This document shows positions 8,782 through 16,978 of a stretch of 64,000 nt of DNA, piece by piece. The stretch is from Corynebacterium argentoratense DSM 44202 (GTDB lineage Bacteria > Actinomycetota > Actinomycetes > Mycobacteriales > Mycobacteriaceae), in contig NC_022198.1 in assembly GCF_000590555.1 (NCBI RefSeq), positions 516,338-580,337 on the forward strand, read 5' to 3'. The notes under the pieces were generated by a model. It saw only the letters and a list, made by a program, of their open reading frames with translations. It was not told the DNA's origin and searched no databases. The translations under genes were made by a program, and so were the position numbers. How positions within the stretch are numbered: the stretch's first letter is position 1; each line of letters begins with the position of its first letter.

Positions 8782-8812
8782 ATTGTAACGCGGCGGTTGC
8801 ATAATTGCAACC
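8782..8812 (-). promoter_or_regulatory. Leftward prophage promoter with overlapping palindromic operator
   Basis: On the minus strand, TTGCAA (8810-8805) and TACAAT (8787-8782) are separated by exactly 17 bases, close to the sigma-A consensus. GGTTGCA-TAAT-TGCAACC (8795-8812) is a perfect 7-base inverted repeat covering the -35 box, as expected for a repressor site. The promoter drives the 90- and 63-residue genes. Confidence 0.75.
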
Positions 8813-8849
8813 TATGGTGACAGTGTTTTATCTCACACGGTTATATGGC

Positions 8850-9059
8850 CTACGGCTTGTCGGCCCTCTGCTTTTTGACTATCAAGTTGATAGCGGCAGT
8901 GGATATCCCTAGCGTTTTCGCTATGCGGTACTGGGATGCTGTTTGGGCGCTTACGGCTTCACAGATGGCGCTATCGCGGGCTATGCGGACCTCGTGGGCC
9001 TGTTGCTCTAGTTGCTCTAGTTTGTTGTGCAGGTCCGTAATGGTGTTGAGTGTGGGCAT
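8850..9059 (-). CDS. 69-residue helix-turn-helix protein
   Basis: The protein starts MPTLNTITDLHNKLEQLEQQ at an ATG that overlaps the stop of the 46-codon gene upstream (TAATG). The first 40 residues form a heptad coil (LHNKLEQLEQQAHEV), suited to dimerisation. The last 30 hold a helix-turn-helix, YRIAKTLGISTAAINLIVKK. A longer in-frame opening exists but would run through the upstream gene and lacks a ribosome site. It is likely a dimeric prophage regulator, and its layout parallels the protein at 8276-8467. The binding site is unknown. Confidence 0.7.
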   Translation of the reverse strand: MPTLNTITDLHNKLEQLEQQAHEVRIARDSAICEAVSAQTASQYRIAKTLGISTAAINLIVKKQRADKP

Positions 9060-9199
9060 TAGTTGGCGCGCCTCATTTCGTTGTAGAGGGCTATTGGGAT
9101 GGCGATTAGGCCAGGTGCCCATACCCACAGGGGCGGCTGGAATAGGAAGCATAGCGCTAGTGTGGTGACTAGTTCGGGATGGCGTTTAATAAAACACAT
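9059..9199 (-). CDS. 46-residue membrane micro-protein
   Basis: This short reading frame begins MCFIKRHPELVTTLALCFLF and ends in a basic EMRRAN. It has a full TAAGGAG site 7 bases before the ATG and its stop overlaps the next start (TAATG). About 30 central residues are hydrophobic and broken by PP and PG, so one or two short membrane passes are likely. It sits in a polycistron between another 46-codon gene and an HTH gene. Function is unknown; superinfection exclusion or lysis control would be possible roles for such a protein. Confidence 0.65.
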   Translation of the reverse strand: MCFIKRHPELVTTLALCFLFQPPLWVWAPGLIAIPIALYNEMRRAN

Positions 9200-9238
9200 G
9201 GCGAACTCCTTAGGTGTTGGTGGTTAGTATTGATGTTA

Positions 9239-9270
9239 GCCCCCGCTAGGGGGCGGGGCCTTTCGGCCCC
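9239..9270 (-). other. Twin tetraloop hairpins between two micro-genes
   Basis: On the leftward transcript GGGGCC-GAAA-GGCCCC (9270-9255, a GNRA loop) is directly followed by GCCCCC-TAGC-GGGGGC (9254-9239). There is no U run, so a simple intrinsic terminator is unlikely. The element sits in the 84-base gap between the genes at 9284-9424 and 9059-9199. It may set relative expression by RNA stability or processing. Confidence 0.55.
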
Positions 9271-9283
9271 TGGCCCCTGGGGG

Positions 9284-9424
9284 TTATTTCTTGCGGCGTT
9301 TCTTTGGCCGCTCTGGCTGTGCTTTGCGGATTTCCTTAAGGATGGTGGCTACACCCTTTAGGAAGATCCCTAGCGCTACTAGCCACCCCTGGGGGCTGTC
9401 TAGCAGTTCTGCCAGCTCTTTCAT
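9284..9424 (-). CDS. 46-residue amphipathic, basic-tailed micro-protein
   Basis: The frame starts MKELAELLDSPQGWLVALGI and ends with a strongly basic tail, PERPKKRRKK. It has a perfect AGGAGG site 6 bases upstream of ATG and is the first gene after the promoter at 9454-9482. The middle (residues 14-28) is hydrophobic, so it may lie on or in the membrane with the basic tail in the cytoplasm. I know no family. The ribosome site, promoter and operon context make it a real gene despite its size. Confidence 0.68.
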   Translation of the reverse strand: MKELAELLDSPQGWLVALGIFLKGVATILKEIRKAQPERPKKRRKK

Positions 9425-9453
9425 TTTTTCCTCCTCTCTGTGGTGACACTCCT

Positions 9454-9482
9454 ATCATAGCTAAGCGTGCTTAACTATGCAA
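9454..9482 (-). promoter_or_regulatory. Leftward prophage promoter with operator between -35 and -10
   Basis: The minus strand carries TTGCAT (9482-9477), a 17-base spacer and TATGAT (9459-9454). The interrupted palindrome ATAGcTAAGC-GT-GCTTAaCTAT (9457-9478) fills the spacer and overlaps both boxes. This is the classic layout of a repressed phage promoter. It drives the 46-codon gene starting at 9424 and the genes behind it. Confidence 0.8.
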
Positions 9483-9554
9483 GTTAAATTAGCTACTTTG
9501 CGAGTGTTTATAATCACACTTTCGCCACACTCTGCAAACTAAGTTTCAAAACCG

Positions 9555-9576
9555 CTGTGGACCACCTGTGGACCAC
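9555..9576. repeat. Tandem 11-base repeat near the prophage end
   Basis: CTGTGGACCAC occurs twice head to tail (9555-9565 and 9566-9576). Each unit contains the palindrome GTGG-A-CCAC. The pair lies about 110 bases inside the prophage from the tRNA 3' end, in a 260-base stretch without genes. An arm-type integrase or excisionase site is a reasonable guess. The repeat itself is seen directly. Confidence 0.6.
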
Positions 9577-9631
9577 TTACACCTATCACAAACCAACGAA
9601 AACCTACATGCATACATAGGGCATATTTGTC

Positions 9632-9668
9632 AAAAAAGCCCCCAACCTGCATAAACACAGGTTAGGGG
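9632..9668 (-). terminator. Terminator of the tRNA-Arg transcript
   Basis: On the minus strand CCCCTAACCTG pairs with CAGGTTGGGGG around an 8-base loop, followed by TTTTTT (9637-9632). It lies 15 bases beyond the tRNA 3' end. Being on the prophage side, it may have been supplied or rebuilt by the phage att region. Confidence 0.88.
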
Positions 9669-9682
9669 ACGCTATAAAAAAG

Positions 9683-9755
9683 TGCCCCAGAGAGGAATCG
9701 AACCTCCGACACCGGCTTTAGGAGAGCCGTGCTCTATCCACTGAGCTACTAGGGC
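9683..9755 (-). tRNA. tRNA-Arg (anticodon CCT)
   Basis: The minus strand reads GCCCTAG at the 5' end and CTGGGGC plus A at the 3' end, giving a seven-pair acceptor stem with one T-G pair. The anticodon arm is CGGCT-CTCCTAA-AGCCG with anticodon CCT, and the T arm contains GGTTCGATTCC. CCA is not encoded. The gene reads AGG codons. Its 3' end faces the prophage, so it is the probable integration target and stays intact. Confidence 0.95.
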
Positions 9756-9828
9756 AAACACCACACGCACACAAGGGGGCACAAGCCGCGAAGCTTCGAT
9801 CCCCCTGTCGTGGGCAGCTGTTAGATTA

Positions 9829-10431
<603 letters not shown>

Positions 10432-11235
10432 TTAGACAGCCACCTTTCCGCGGATCACGGGGTGGGGGTCGTAGCCTTCGAAAGACATATCGTCGAAGGT
10501 GTAGGAGAACATATCAGCGGCCTTACGCAGGTTCAACTGCGGGTAGGGGCGGGCCTGCCTGCTGAGCTGCAGGCGGACTTGCTCCTGGTGATTGTCGTAA
10601 ATGTGGCAATCGCCGCCCGTCCACACGAACTCGCCGACCTCGAGACCAGCCTGCTGGGCAAACATGTGGGTCAACAGAGAATAGGAGGCGATGTTGAAGG
10701 GCACACCAAGGAACATATCCGCACTGCGCTGATAGAGCTGGCAGGACAACTTACCGTCCGCGACGTACAACTGGAAAAGCAAGTGGCACGGCGGCAGCGC
10801 CATGTTGTCGAGTTCGGAGACATTCCACGCCGACACAATGTTGCGGCGCGAATCCGGATTGCTACGCAGCAACTCGAGCGCGCCCGCGATCTGGTCAATA
10901 TGCTGTCCATTCGGTGTGGGCCAACTGCGCCACTGCACACCATAAACAGGGCCGAGGTCGCCGTTTGCATCTGCCCACTCGTCCCAAATGGTGATCCCAT
11001 TGTCGTGCAGGAACTGGATGTTGGATTCCCCACGAAGGAACCACAGTAACTCGCCCACAACCGACTTGACGTGCACCTTCTTCGTGGTGATCAGCGGGAA
11101 GCTTTCCGAAAGGTCAAAGCGCATTTGCTGGGCAAACAAACTGGTCGTGCCGGTGCCAGTGCGGTCGTCCTTGTGGGTTCCCTCGGCGAGGATCTTCGCC
11201 AAAAGGTCTTCGTACGGGGTGTCGATCGTAGCCAT
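10432..11235 (-). CDS. thyA: Thymidylate synthase
   Basis: A 267-residue ThyA enzyme making dTMP from dUMP and methylene-THF. Seen are the [11 protein letters not shown] loop, the active-site region [12 protein letters not shown] with the catalytic Cys, [17 protein letters not shown] for dUMP binding, and the C-terminal VIRGKVAV. Length matches the family. Its ATG overlaps the stop of the upstream phosphatase gene (TAATG) and folA follows with no gap, giving a three-gene leftward unit. Confidence 0.97.
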   Translation of the reverse strand: MATIDTPYEDLLAKILAEGTHKDDRTGTGTTSLFAQQMRFDLSESFPLITTKKVHVKSVVGELLWFLRGESNIQFLHDNGITIWDEWADANGDLGPVYGVQWRSWPTPNGQHIDQIAGALELLRSNPDSRRNIVSAWNVSELDNMALPPCHLLFQLYVADGKLSCQLYQRSADMFLGVPFNIASYSLLTHMFAQQAGLEVGEFVWTGGDCHIYDNHQEQVRLQLSRQARPYPQLNLRKAADMFSYTFDDMSFEGYDPHPVIRGKVAV

Positions 11236-11993
11236 TAGTAGCTGCCGTGCTCCTCGCGATATGCAGCGACCAGTTCGAGAATTTCCTCCGCCAACTCGGG
11301 GCGGCAGATCAGCAGGTCGGGAAGGTAGGTGTCCTTATTGTTGTAGTTCAGGCTGCTGCCATCGAGACGGCTGCAGTGCAGGCCAGCTGCGGTGCACACA
11401 CCAACAGGGGCCGCGGAATCCCATTCGTACTGTCCACCGGCGTGGATGTAGGCGTCAGCATCCCCCAGCAACACGTGCATGGCCTTGGCGCCTGCGGAAC
11501 CCATTAGGGTGGTTTCGAAGTTCATCTTGTTCGCCACGAACTTCGCGACCTCTGGCGGTTGGTTGTGGCTGATCACGATCTTGCGTGACAGGGGGCCGGA
11601 CACAGCCTTGACATCGTCGGATGCGAAGACAACACCAAGGTCAGGCAGCCCCACGGCGGCAACAATAGGGGTGCCGTGTTCGACGAGTGCGATGTGTACC
11701 GCCCAGTCTTGGCGCCCTGTAGCGAATTCTTTCGTGCCATCGAGGGGGTCGATAATCCATACGCGGTCTTTGGCGAGGCGGGCGGGATTATCCGCGGCTT
11801 CTTCACTTAGCACGCCGTCGTCGGGACGGTGCTGTTCCAATACGCGGGCGATCCAGTTTTGGGAGAGCTCGTCACCGGCGTCGCCGAGGTTACGGCCACG
11901 CAGTAGGCCGACGTTGCGTACCCCTTTCAGAATCTCGCCGGTGCCCTGCGCGAGGCGGCGGGCCAGGATGGCGTCATCAAAGTGTGCAGTCAT
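11235..11993 (-). CDS. CysQ-like 3'(2'),5'-bisphosphate nucleotidase / inositol-phosphatase family
   Basis: A 252-residue magnesium phosphatase starting [14 protein letters not shown]. The metal-site motifs are [18 protein letters not shown] and [10 protein letters not shown], the complete set for the inositol monophosphatase superfamily. Actinobacterial relatives hydrolyse PAP from sulfate assimilation and also inositol phosphates, so the exact substrate is open. The start was chosen at the ATG that has a -10-like TAAGCT 7 bases upstream, fitting leaderless transcription. Longer openings extend across the divergent lhr start. It is coupled to thyA by a one-base overlap. Confidence 0.88.
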   Translation of the reverse strand: MTAHFDDAILARRLAQGTGEILKGVRNVGLLRGRNLGDAGDELSQNWIARVLEQHRPDDGVLSEEAADNPARLAKDRVWIIDPLDGTKEFATGRQDWAVHIALVEHGTPIVAAVGLPDLGVVFASDDVKAVSGPLSRKIVISHNQPPEVAKFVANKMNFETTLMGSAGAKAMHVLLGDADAYIHAGGQYEWDSAAPVGVCTAAGLHCSRLDGSSLNYNNKDTYLPDLLICRPELAEEILELVAAYREEHGSY

Positions 11994-12000
11994 GGGTTTT

Positions 12001-12022
12001 AGCTTAGTTGCTCTTGTATGTT
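12001..12022. promoter_or_regulatory. Back-to-back leaderless promoters for the cysQ-like gene and lhr
   Basis: The 35-base gap between the divergent genes holds a minus-strand TAAGCT (12006-12001) 7 bases before one ATG and a plus-strand TATGTT (12017-12022) 6 bases before the other. Neither gene has a ribosome site. Both look leaderless, and their -35 regions would overlap the opposite promoter. Confidence 0.5.
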
Positions 12023-12028
12023 TGAGGC

Positions 12029-15000
12029 ATGTCCGCTGATGTCGTCGATCGTTTCCCCCAGCCAGTCGCGCACTGGTTCCGTTCGTCTTTTCAGCGTCCG
12101 ACCTCTGTGCAGGCTGCCGCGTGGGAGGAAATTTCCGCCGGCCGCAATGCACTGGTGGTGGCTCCTACTGGTTCGGGTAAAACGCTAGCAGCATTTTTGT
12201 GGTCGCTGGGCCAGTTGTGCCGGCCGCGTTCAGAGGGCACATCTGTGCAGGATTCTGCCCCACAGCAGGGGGTTCGAGTTGTGTATGTGTCCCCATTGAA
12301 AGCCCTGGGCGTGGATGTGGACAACAACCTTCGGGCCCCGTTGAAGGGCATTGCGCTGGCGGCGGAAAAATTGGGTGTTGACGTCGCGTCGGTTACGGTC
12401 GGCGTGCGCAGCGGCGATACTTCACAGGCGGAGAGGGCGCGGCAGGTGCGCCGGCCCCCGGACATTTTGATCACGACTCCGGAGTCGTTGTATTTGTTGC
12501 TCACTTCCAAAGGTGGGCGGATGTTGCGCACCGTCGACACGTTGATTATCGACGAGGTGCATGCCGTTGCGGGCACCAAGCGCGGGGCGCACTTGGCGCT
12601 GTCCCTAGAGCGGTTGGAGGAGCTTAAAGCAGAGGCCGGCGGATCGAGGATTCAACGCATCGGCCTGTCCGCCACCGTGCGACCGGTGGAGGAAGTGGCA
12701 GCGTTCATCGGCGGTGGGCAGCCCGTGTCCATCGTGGCACCGGAGGCGACGAAACACTTCGATCTGATGGTCAGCGTCCCGGTGGAGGACCTTGACGACA
12801 TCCCTGCGGTGGATACCGGGTCGGTTATTGGAGAGGCCGTGGTTGATGATCCTTTTGGTATCAGCGACCTATCCGACACACCCGGGGTCGGTGCTGACGC
12901 ATCGGGACCCGCTGCTGCCACCGTCGCGGACCCCGGGGGTTCCGTGTGGCCCTTCATCGAGCGCGACGTCTACGACAAGATCATGGGCGCCCGCTCCACC
13001 CTCGTGTTCGTCAATTCCCGCCGCACCGCAGAGCGTCTCACCAGCAAAATCAACGAACTGTACGCGCAAGAACACCAGCCGGAAGCCTTGAGCCCCCCGC
13101 TGCGCCGAGACCCCGCACAGATGATGGCGAGCAGCGCACGCGCGGGCACCGCCGCTACACTCATCGCCCGCGCCCACCACGGCAGCGTCAGCAAGGATGA
13201 AAGGGCAGAAACCGAAGCGCTGCTGAAATCCGGCGAGCTACGTGCGGTAGTCGCGACGTCATCACTAGAACTGGGCATCGACATGGGGGCCGTGGATCTG
13301 GTCATCCAAGTCGAATCCCCACCGTCGGTGGCGGCAGGGCTGCAACGCGTCGGTCGCGCCGGGCACAACGTGGGTGATACCTCCCGCGGTGTGTTCTACC
13401 CGAAGCACCGAGCTGATGTTGTGAACACTACGGTGGCGGTTGCACGCATGCTGCGCGGCCAGATTGAGCAGCTCAGCGTGCCCCGCAACGCGCTGGATGT
13501 TCTGGCGCAGCACACCGTGGCGGCAGTTGCTTTGCGGGACTGGCATGTGGACCAATGGTTCGAGGTTGTGCGGCGAGCGTACCCCTACGCCGAGTTGCCG
13601 CGCGAGGCTTTCGACGCAGTCATCGACCTGGTGTCCGGCACCTACCCCTCGACGGATTTTGCGGAACTGCGTCCCAGGGTTGTGTTCGACCGCGTGTCCG
13701 GCATGCTGGAAGGCCGCCCGGGTAGCCAACGCGTGGCGGTGACCAACGGTGGCACCATCCCGGACCGCGGCATGTTCGGGGTGTTTCTCAGCGGCACCGA
13801 ATCCGACACTGGGCCTCGGCGCGTCGGTGAGCTCGATGAAGAAATGGTCTACGAATCTCGAGTCGGTGACGTGTTCACCCTCGGGGCCAGCAGTTGGAAA
13901 ATCGACAATATTACCCGCGATCAAGTACTTGTCTCACCCGCCCCCGGGCACACCGGGCGCCTGCCTTTTTGGCGGGGTGACCAGGGCGGACGTCCTTTCG
14001 AGTTGGGGCAGGCGATTGGCGCGTTTCGGCGCGACGTTGCCCGGCGCGGGCAGGCCGCGATTGATGACGTCGCGTGCGTGAAGGCCGGCGGTTCGGATGC
14101 TCGTGTGGTGGATGATTACGCCCAGAACAATCTGCTGAGCTTCATTAAAGATCAGCAGGAGGCCATGGGGGTGGTGCCTGACGAGTCCACTGTTGTGGTG
14201 GAGCGTTTTCGTGATGAGGTGGGGGATTGGCGGGTCGTGGTGCATGCGCCGTTTGGTCGGCCGGTGATGGCTGCGTGGGCGGTGGCTGTGTCGGCTCGTA
14301 TCGAGCAGGATACGGGTTTTGATCCTCAGGCTGTTGCGGGTGATGACGGCATTGTGTTGCGTTTGCCTGATGGTTTCGCGGAGGGCGATGGGTTCCGTTC
14401 TTTGTTCATGTTCGACCCGGATGCGGTGGTTGATATTGTGTCGGAGCATGTGGGGGATTCTGCGTTGTTTGCTTCGCGTTTTAGGGAGTGTGCGGCGAGG
14501 GCTTTGCTGCTTCCGCGGAAGAATCCTTCGCAGCGTGCACCGTTGTGGCAGCAGCGTCAGCGGGCGTCTCAGTTGTTGGATGTGGCTAAGCGTTTTCCGA
14601 CGTTTCCGATCATTTTGGAGACGGTGAGGGAGTGTTTGCAGGATGTGTATGATTTGCCGTCGCTTCGTCAGGTGCATGCGGATATTGCTGCAGGGCAGGT
14701 ATGCATTATCGATGTGACGACGGAGTCGCCGAGCCCTTTTGCTTCCTCTTTGTTGTTTAACTACACCGGGGCTTTTATGTACAACGGGGATTCGCCTTTG
14801 GCGGAGCGTCGTGCCGCGGCATTGTCGTTGGATCCGGTGTTGTTGGAAAAGATCCTGGGCCGCCAGCAGCTCAAAGACGTGCTGGATCCCGCGGTGATTG
14901 ATCAGTGTGATCGTCGTGCGCGGCGCATGGTTGAGCCGTACCGGGTGGGCAGCGCGGAGCAGTTTGTGGACATGTTGCGCGAGTGTGGGCCGGTGCCGGT

Positions 15001-16978
15001 GAGCGAGGGCTATTCGGCGATGCCTGCGGATGTGGCTGTCGGGCGTTGCGACGATAGTTTCGCCGCCGATCTTGAGCAATTGCGTTCGGCGTTGGGCCCG
15101 TTGATGCCTGCACGCGTGATGCAGGTGCGCGTGGGTGGGCGCGAGGTGTTCGCGGCGTCATCGGATGCGGCGGTGCTGCGTGACGCCCTCGGAGTGCCGG
15201 TGCCTGCCGGTGTTGCGGCCAGCCCGGAGGTTGCGGAGGGGGCATTAGGGCAGTTGTTGCGGCGTTTTGCGCGCTCACGTGGTCCTTTTGTGGTTGATGA
15301 CGTCGCGGAGGCGTTCGGGTTGGGCGCGTCCACTGCCGCGTCGGCACTGAGCCAGGAGGTTGCGGCGCGTTCGCTGGTGCAGGGACGTTTCAGGCAGGGG
15401 ATTGGCGAGCAAGAATTTTGTGCGCCGGAGATGCTCGACCGGATTAGGCGGCGTAGTTTGGCCGCCGCGCGGGCGGAGCTGGAACCCGTCAGCGGCGATG
15501 CTTTTGCGCGGTTTTTGCTCGATTGGCATTCGCTGCGCCCGGCGGCCATCCTGGGCCCACCGAATGATGGTGCTACTCCGGCCGACCCGGGTGCCGCCCA
15601 AGCCGGTGGGGCGGTCGGCGGCATTGACGCGGTCTACGCCTGCATCGAGCAGCTCGCCGGGGTGGCCATGCCCGCTAGCGCGTGGGAAAAACTTGTGCTT
15701 GCCCAGCGCGTACCGACCTACAACCAGCAATGGTTGGACGAGCTCACCTCCAGCGGGGATGTGGTGATAGTCGGTGACGGTGCAGCAGCGGCCAATGACC
15801 CCAGGATCATGCTGCTGCCGTCTGCTGACGTATCGGCTTTGGCTGGCGAACCCTCGCCGGAACTGGGTGATGATCCTTTGGCAGACGCCCTGCTAGATGC
15901 TGTGTCCTCTGGTGGGTTTTTTAGCTTCGCCCAGATAGTCCACCACGTTCGCGCCTCGAGCGACAGTACCGCGGCTAGAACCGCCAGCGTGAAGGACATC
16001 CGCATGGCTGTGTGGCAGCTGGTCGAACGCGGCGTCATCACCCCAGATAGTTTTTCTGCGCTGCGCACCCACGTGTCCGGCCAGGGGGCGCGCAAAGCAC
16101 ACCGATCGCCGCGCGCCGCCGGCACTTACCGGGGCCGCCCCCGGGGCCTGGGCAGGGGCAGAGCCCGCGGCATCGGTATGGGCGTGGCCACCGGGGACAC
16201 CTTCGGGGTCAGCGCCGCCGAGTTGTCCGAATACCCTGATGTGGCCGGCAGGTGGGGTCTGGGTGCGCGCGCTCCACGAGGTGCACAAGAGCTCGATCCG
16301 CAAGCCCAGGCACAGCAGGTTGTCGTCGCCGCTGACGCCTGGCTGGACCGCTACGGTGTGGTCACTCGCGGGAGTATTGTCGCCGAGGACGTCTCGGGTG
16401 GATTCGCCTTCGCATACAAAGTGCTCAAAGGTTTCGAAGATGCTGGCACCGTGATCCGCGGATACATCATCGAAAAGTTGGGTGCAGCGCAGTTTTCCAC
16501 CAGTTCGGTGGTCGACCGGTTGCGCACGTACCAAGACGAACACCCCGGCAAGGTGCATGTTTTGGCCGCTACCGACCCTGCTAACCCCTATGGTGCGGCA
16601 TTGCCGTGGCCGGAGTCCGTCGAGGGCCGCTGCGGCCGCCACGCAGGCGCACTAGTGGTGCTACTCGATGGCCACTTGGCTGCCTACGCCAGCCGGGGCT
16701 TAAAAAACGTGCACATCCCCCAGGAGGTCGACCCGCAGGTGGCCAGCAGTGGATTGGTCGATGAGCAGCAGGCTCGGGAGGAATCCGTACGACGTCGCGT
16801 CACCGCGTGGGTCCGCGGGTGTGCGGCACTCATCGACCGCGAACTGCTCAGCCCCTTTAGCGTTGAGAAACTGTGCGGGGAGCCCGCGTTGGCCAGCCCA
16901 TTGTTGCCTGCGGTGCGTGAGGCTGGTGCGAAGATCAGTCCACGCGGCGTCAGGATTGGGGGTGCGTCCCGTGCCTGA
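12029..16978 (+). CDS. lhr: Large helicase-related protein Lhr
   Basis: A 1649-residue superfamily 2 DNA helicase involved in DNA repair; mycobacterial Lhr tracks 3'-5' on single-stranded DNA and unwinds RNA:DNA hybrids. Visible motifs are APTGSGKT (Walker A, about residue 47), IIDEVHAV (motif II), GLSATVRPVEE (motif III), SSLELGIDMGAVD and QRVGRAGHN (motifs V and VI). A winged-helix and Lhr-core region follows, then a long C-terminal domain with a basic RGRPRGLGRGRARG stretch near residue 1380. The size is typical of full-length actinobacterial Lhr. It overlaps nei by 8 bases, suggesting joint repair roles. Confidence 0.95.
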   Translation: MSADVVDRFPQPVAHWFRSSFQRPTSVQAAAWEEISAGRNALVVAPTGSGKTLAAFLWSLGQLCRPRSEGTSVQDSAPQQGVRVVYVSPLKALGVDVDNNLRAPLKGIALAAEKLGVDVASVTVGVRSGDTSQAERARQVRRPPDILITTPESLYLLLTSKGGRMLRTVDTLIIDEVHAVAGTKRGAHLALSLERLEELKAEAGGSRIQRIGLSATVRPVEEVAAFIGGGQPVSIVAPEATKHFDLMVSVPVEDLDDIPAVDTGSVIGEAVVDDPFGISDLSDTPGVGADASGPAAATVADPGGSVWPFIERDVYDKIMGARSTLVFVNSRRTAERLTSKINELYAQEHQPEALSPPLRRDPAQMMASSARAGTAATLIARAHHGSVSKDERAETEALLKSGELRAVVATSSLELGIDMGAVDLVIQVESPPSVAAGLQRVGRAGHNVGDTSRGVFYPKHRADVVNTTVAVARMLRGQIEQLSVPRNALDVLAQHTVAAVALRDWHVDQWFEVVRRAYPYAELPREAFDAVIDLVSGTYPSTDFAELRPRVVFDRVSGMLEGRPGSQRVAVTNGGTIPDRGMFGVFLSGTESDTGPRRVGELDEEMVYESRVGDVFTLGASSWKIDNITRDQVLVSPAPGHTGRLPFWRGDQGGRPFELGQAIGAFRRDVARRGQAAIDDVACVKAGGSDARVVDDYAQNNLLSFIKDQQEAMGVVPDESTVVVERFRDEVGDWRVVVHAPFGRPVMAAWAVAVSARIEQDTGFDPQAVAGDDGIVLRLPDGFAEGDGFRSLFMFDPDAVVDIVSEHVGDSALFASRFRECAARALLLPRKNPSQRAPLWQQRQRASQLLDVAKRFPTFPIILETVRECLQDVYDLPSLRQVHADIAAGQVCIIDVTTESPSPFASSLLFNYTGAFMYNGDSPLAERRAAALSLDPVLLEKILGRQQLKDVLDPAVIDQCDRRARRMVEPYRVGSAEQFVDMLRECGPVPVSEGYSAMPADVAVGRCDDSFAADLEQLRSALGPLMPARVMQVRVGGREVFAASSDAAVLRDALGVPVPAGVAASPEVAEGALGQLLRRFARSRGPFVVDDVAEAFGLGASTAASALSQEVAARSLVQGRFRQGIGEQEFCAPEMLDRIRRRSLAAARAELEPVSGDAFARFLLDWHSLRPAAILGPPNDGATPADPGAAQAGGAVGGIDAVYACIEQLAGVAMPASAWEKLVLAQRVPTYNQQWLDELTSSGDVVIVGDGAAAANDPRIMLLPSADVSALAGEPSPELGDDPLADALLDAVSSGGFFSFAQIVHHVRASSDSTAARTASVKDIRMAVWQLVERGVITPDSFSALRTHVSGQGARKAHRSPRAAGTYRGRPRGLGRGRARGIGMGVATGDTFGVSAAELSEYPDVAGRWGLGARAPRGAQELDPQAQAQQVVVAADAWLDRYGVVTRGSIVAEDVSGGFAFAYKVLKGFEDAGTVIRGYIIEKLGAAQFSTSSVVDRLRTYQDEHPGKVHVLAATDPANPYGAALPWPESVEGRCGRHAGALVVLLDGHLAAYASRGLKNVHIPQEVDPQVASSGLVDEQQAREESVRRRVTAWVRGCAALIDRELLSPFSVEKLCGEPALASPLLPAVREAGAKISPRGVRIGGASRA

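Larger units (their letters stand above)
1..9682. mobile_element. Right part of an integrated siphovirus-type prophage
   Basis: The order tape measure, distal tail, Gp37-like tail protein, small tail proteins, fibre, amidase endolysin, holins, then convergent small regulators is the late-to-right-end layout of an actinobacterial siphophage. The left end, with capsid, packaging and probably integrase genes, lies outside the window. The right boundary is placed at the 3' end of the tRNA-Arg gene because tRNA 3' ends are common integration targets and host genes (folA, thyA) begin directly beyond it. No second att copy can be checked here, so the boundary is inferred. Whether the prophage is complete or inducible cannot be judged. 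Confidence 0.85.

Noticed and set aside
9425-9682. Integrase or excisionase gene at the right prophage end
   Set aside because: No reading frame with recombinase motifs is present. If the phage has an integrase it must lie at the left end, outside the window.
13934-15079. Long open frame on the minus strand inside lhr
   Set aside because: It lies wholly opposite an intact helicase gene, is very Arg/His-rich and has no ribosome site, as expected for a shadow of GC-rich coding sequence.
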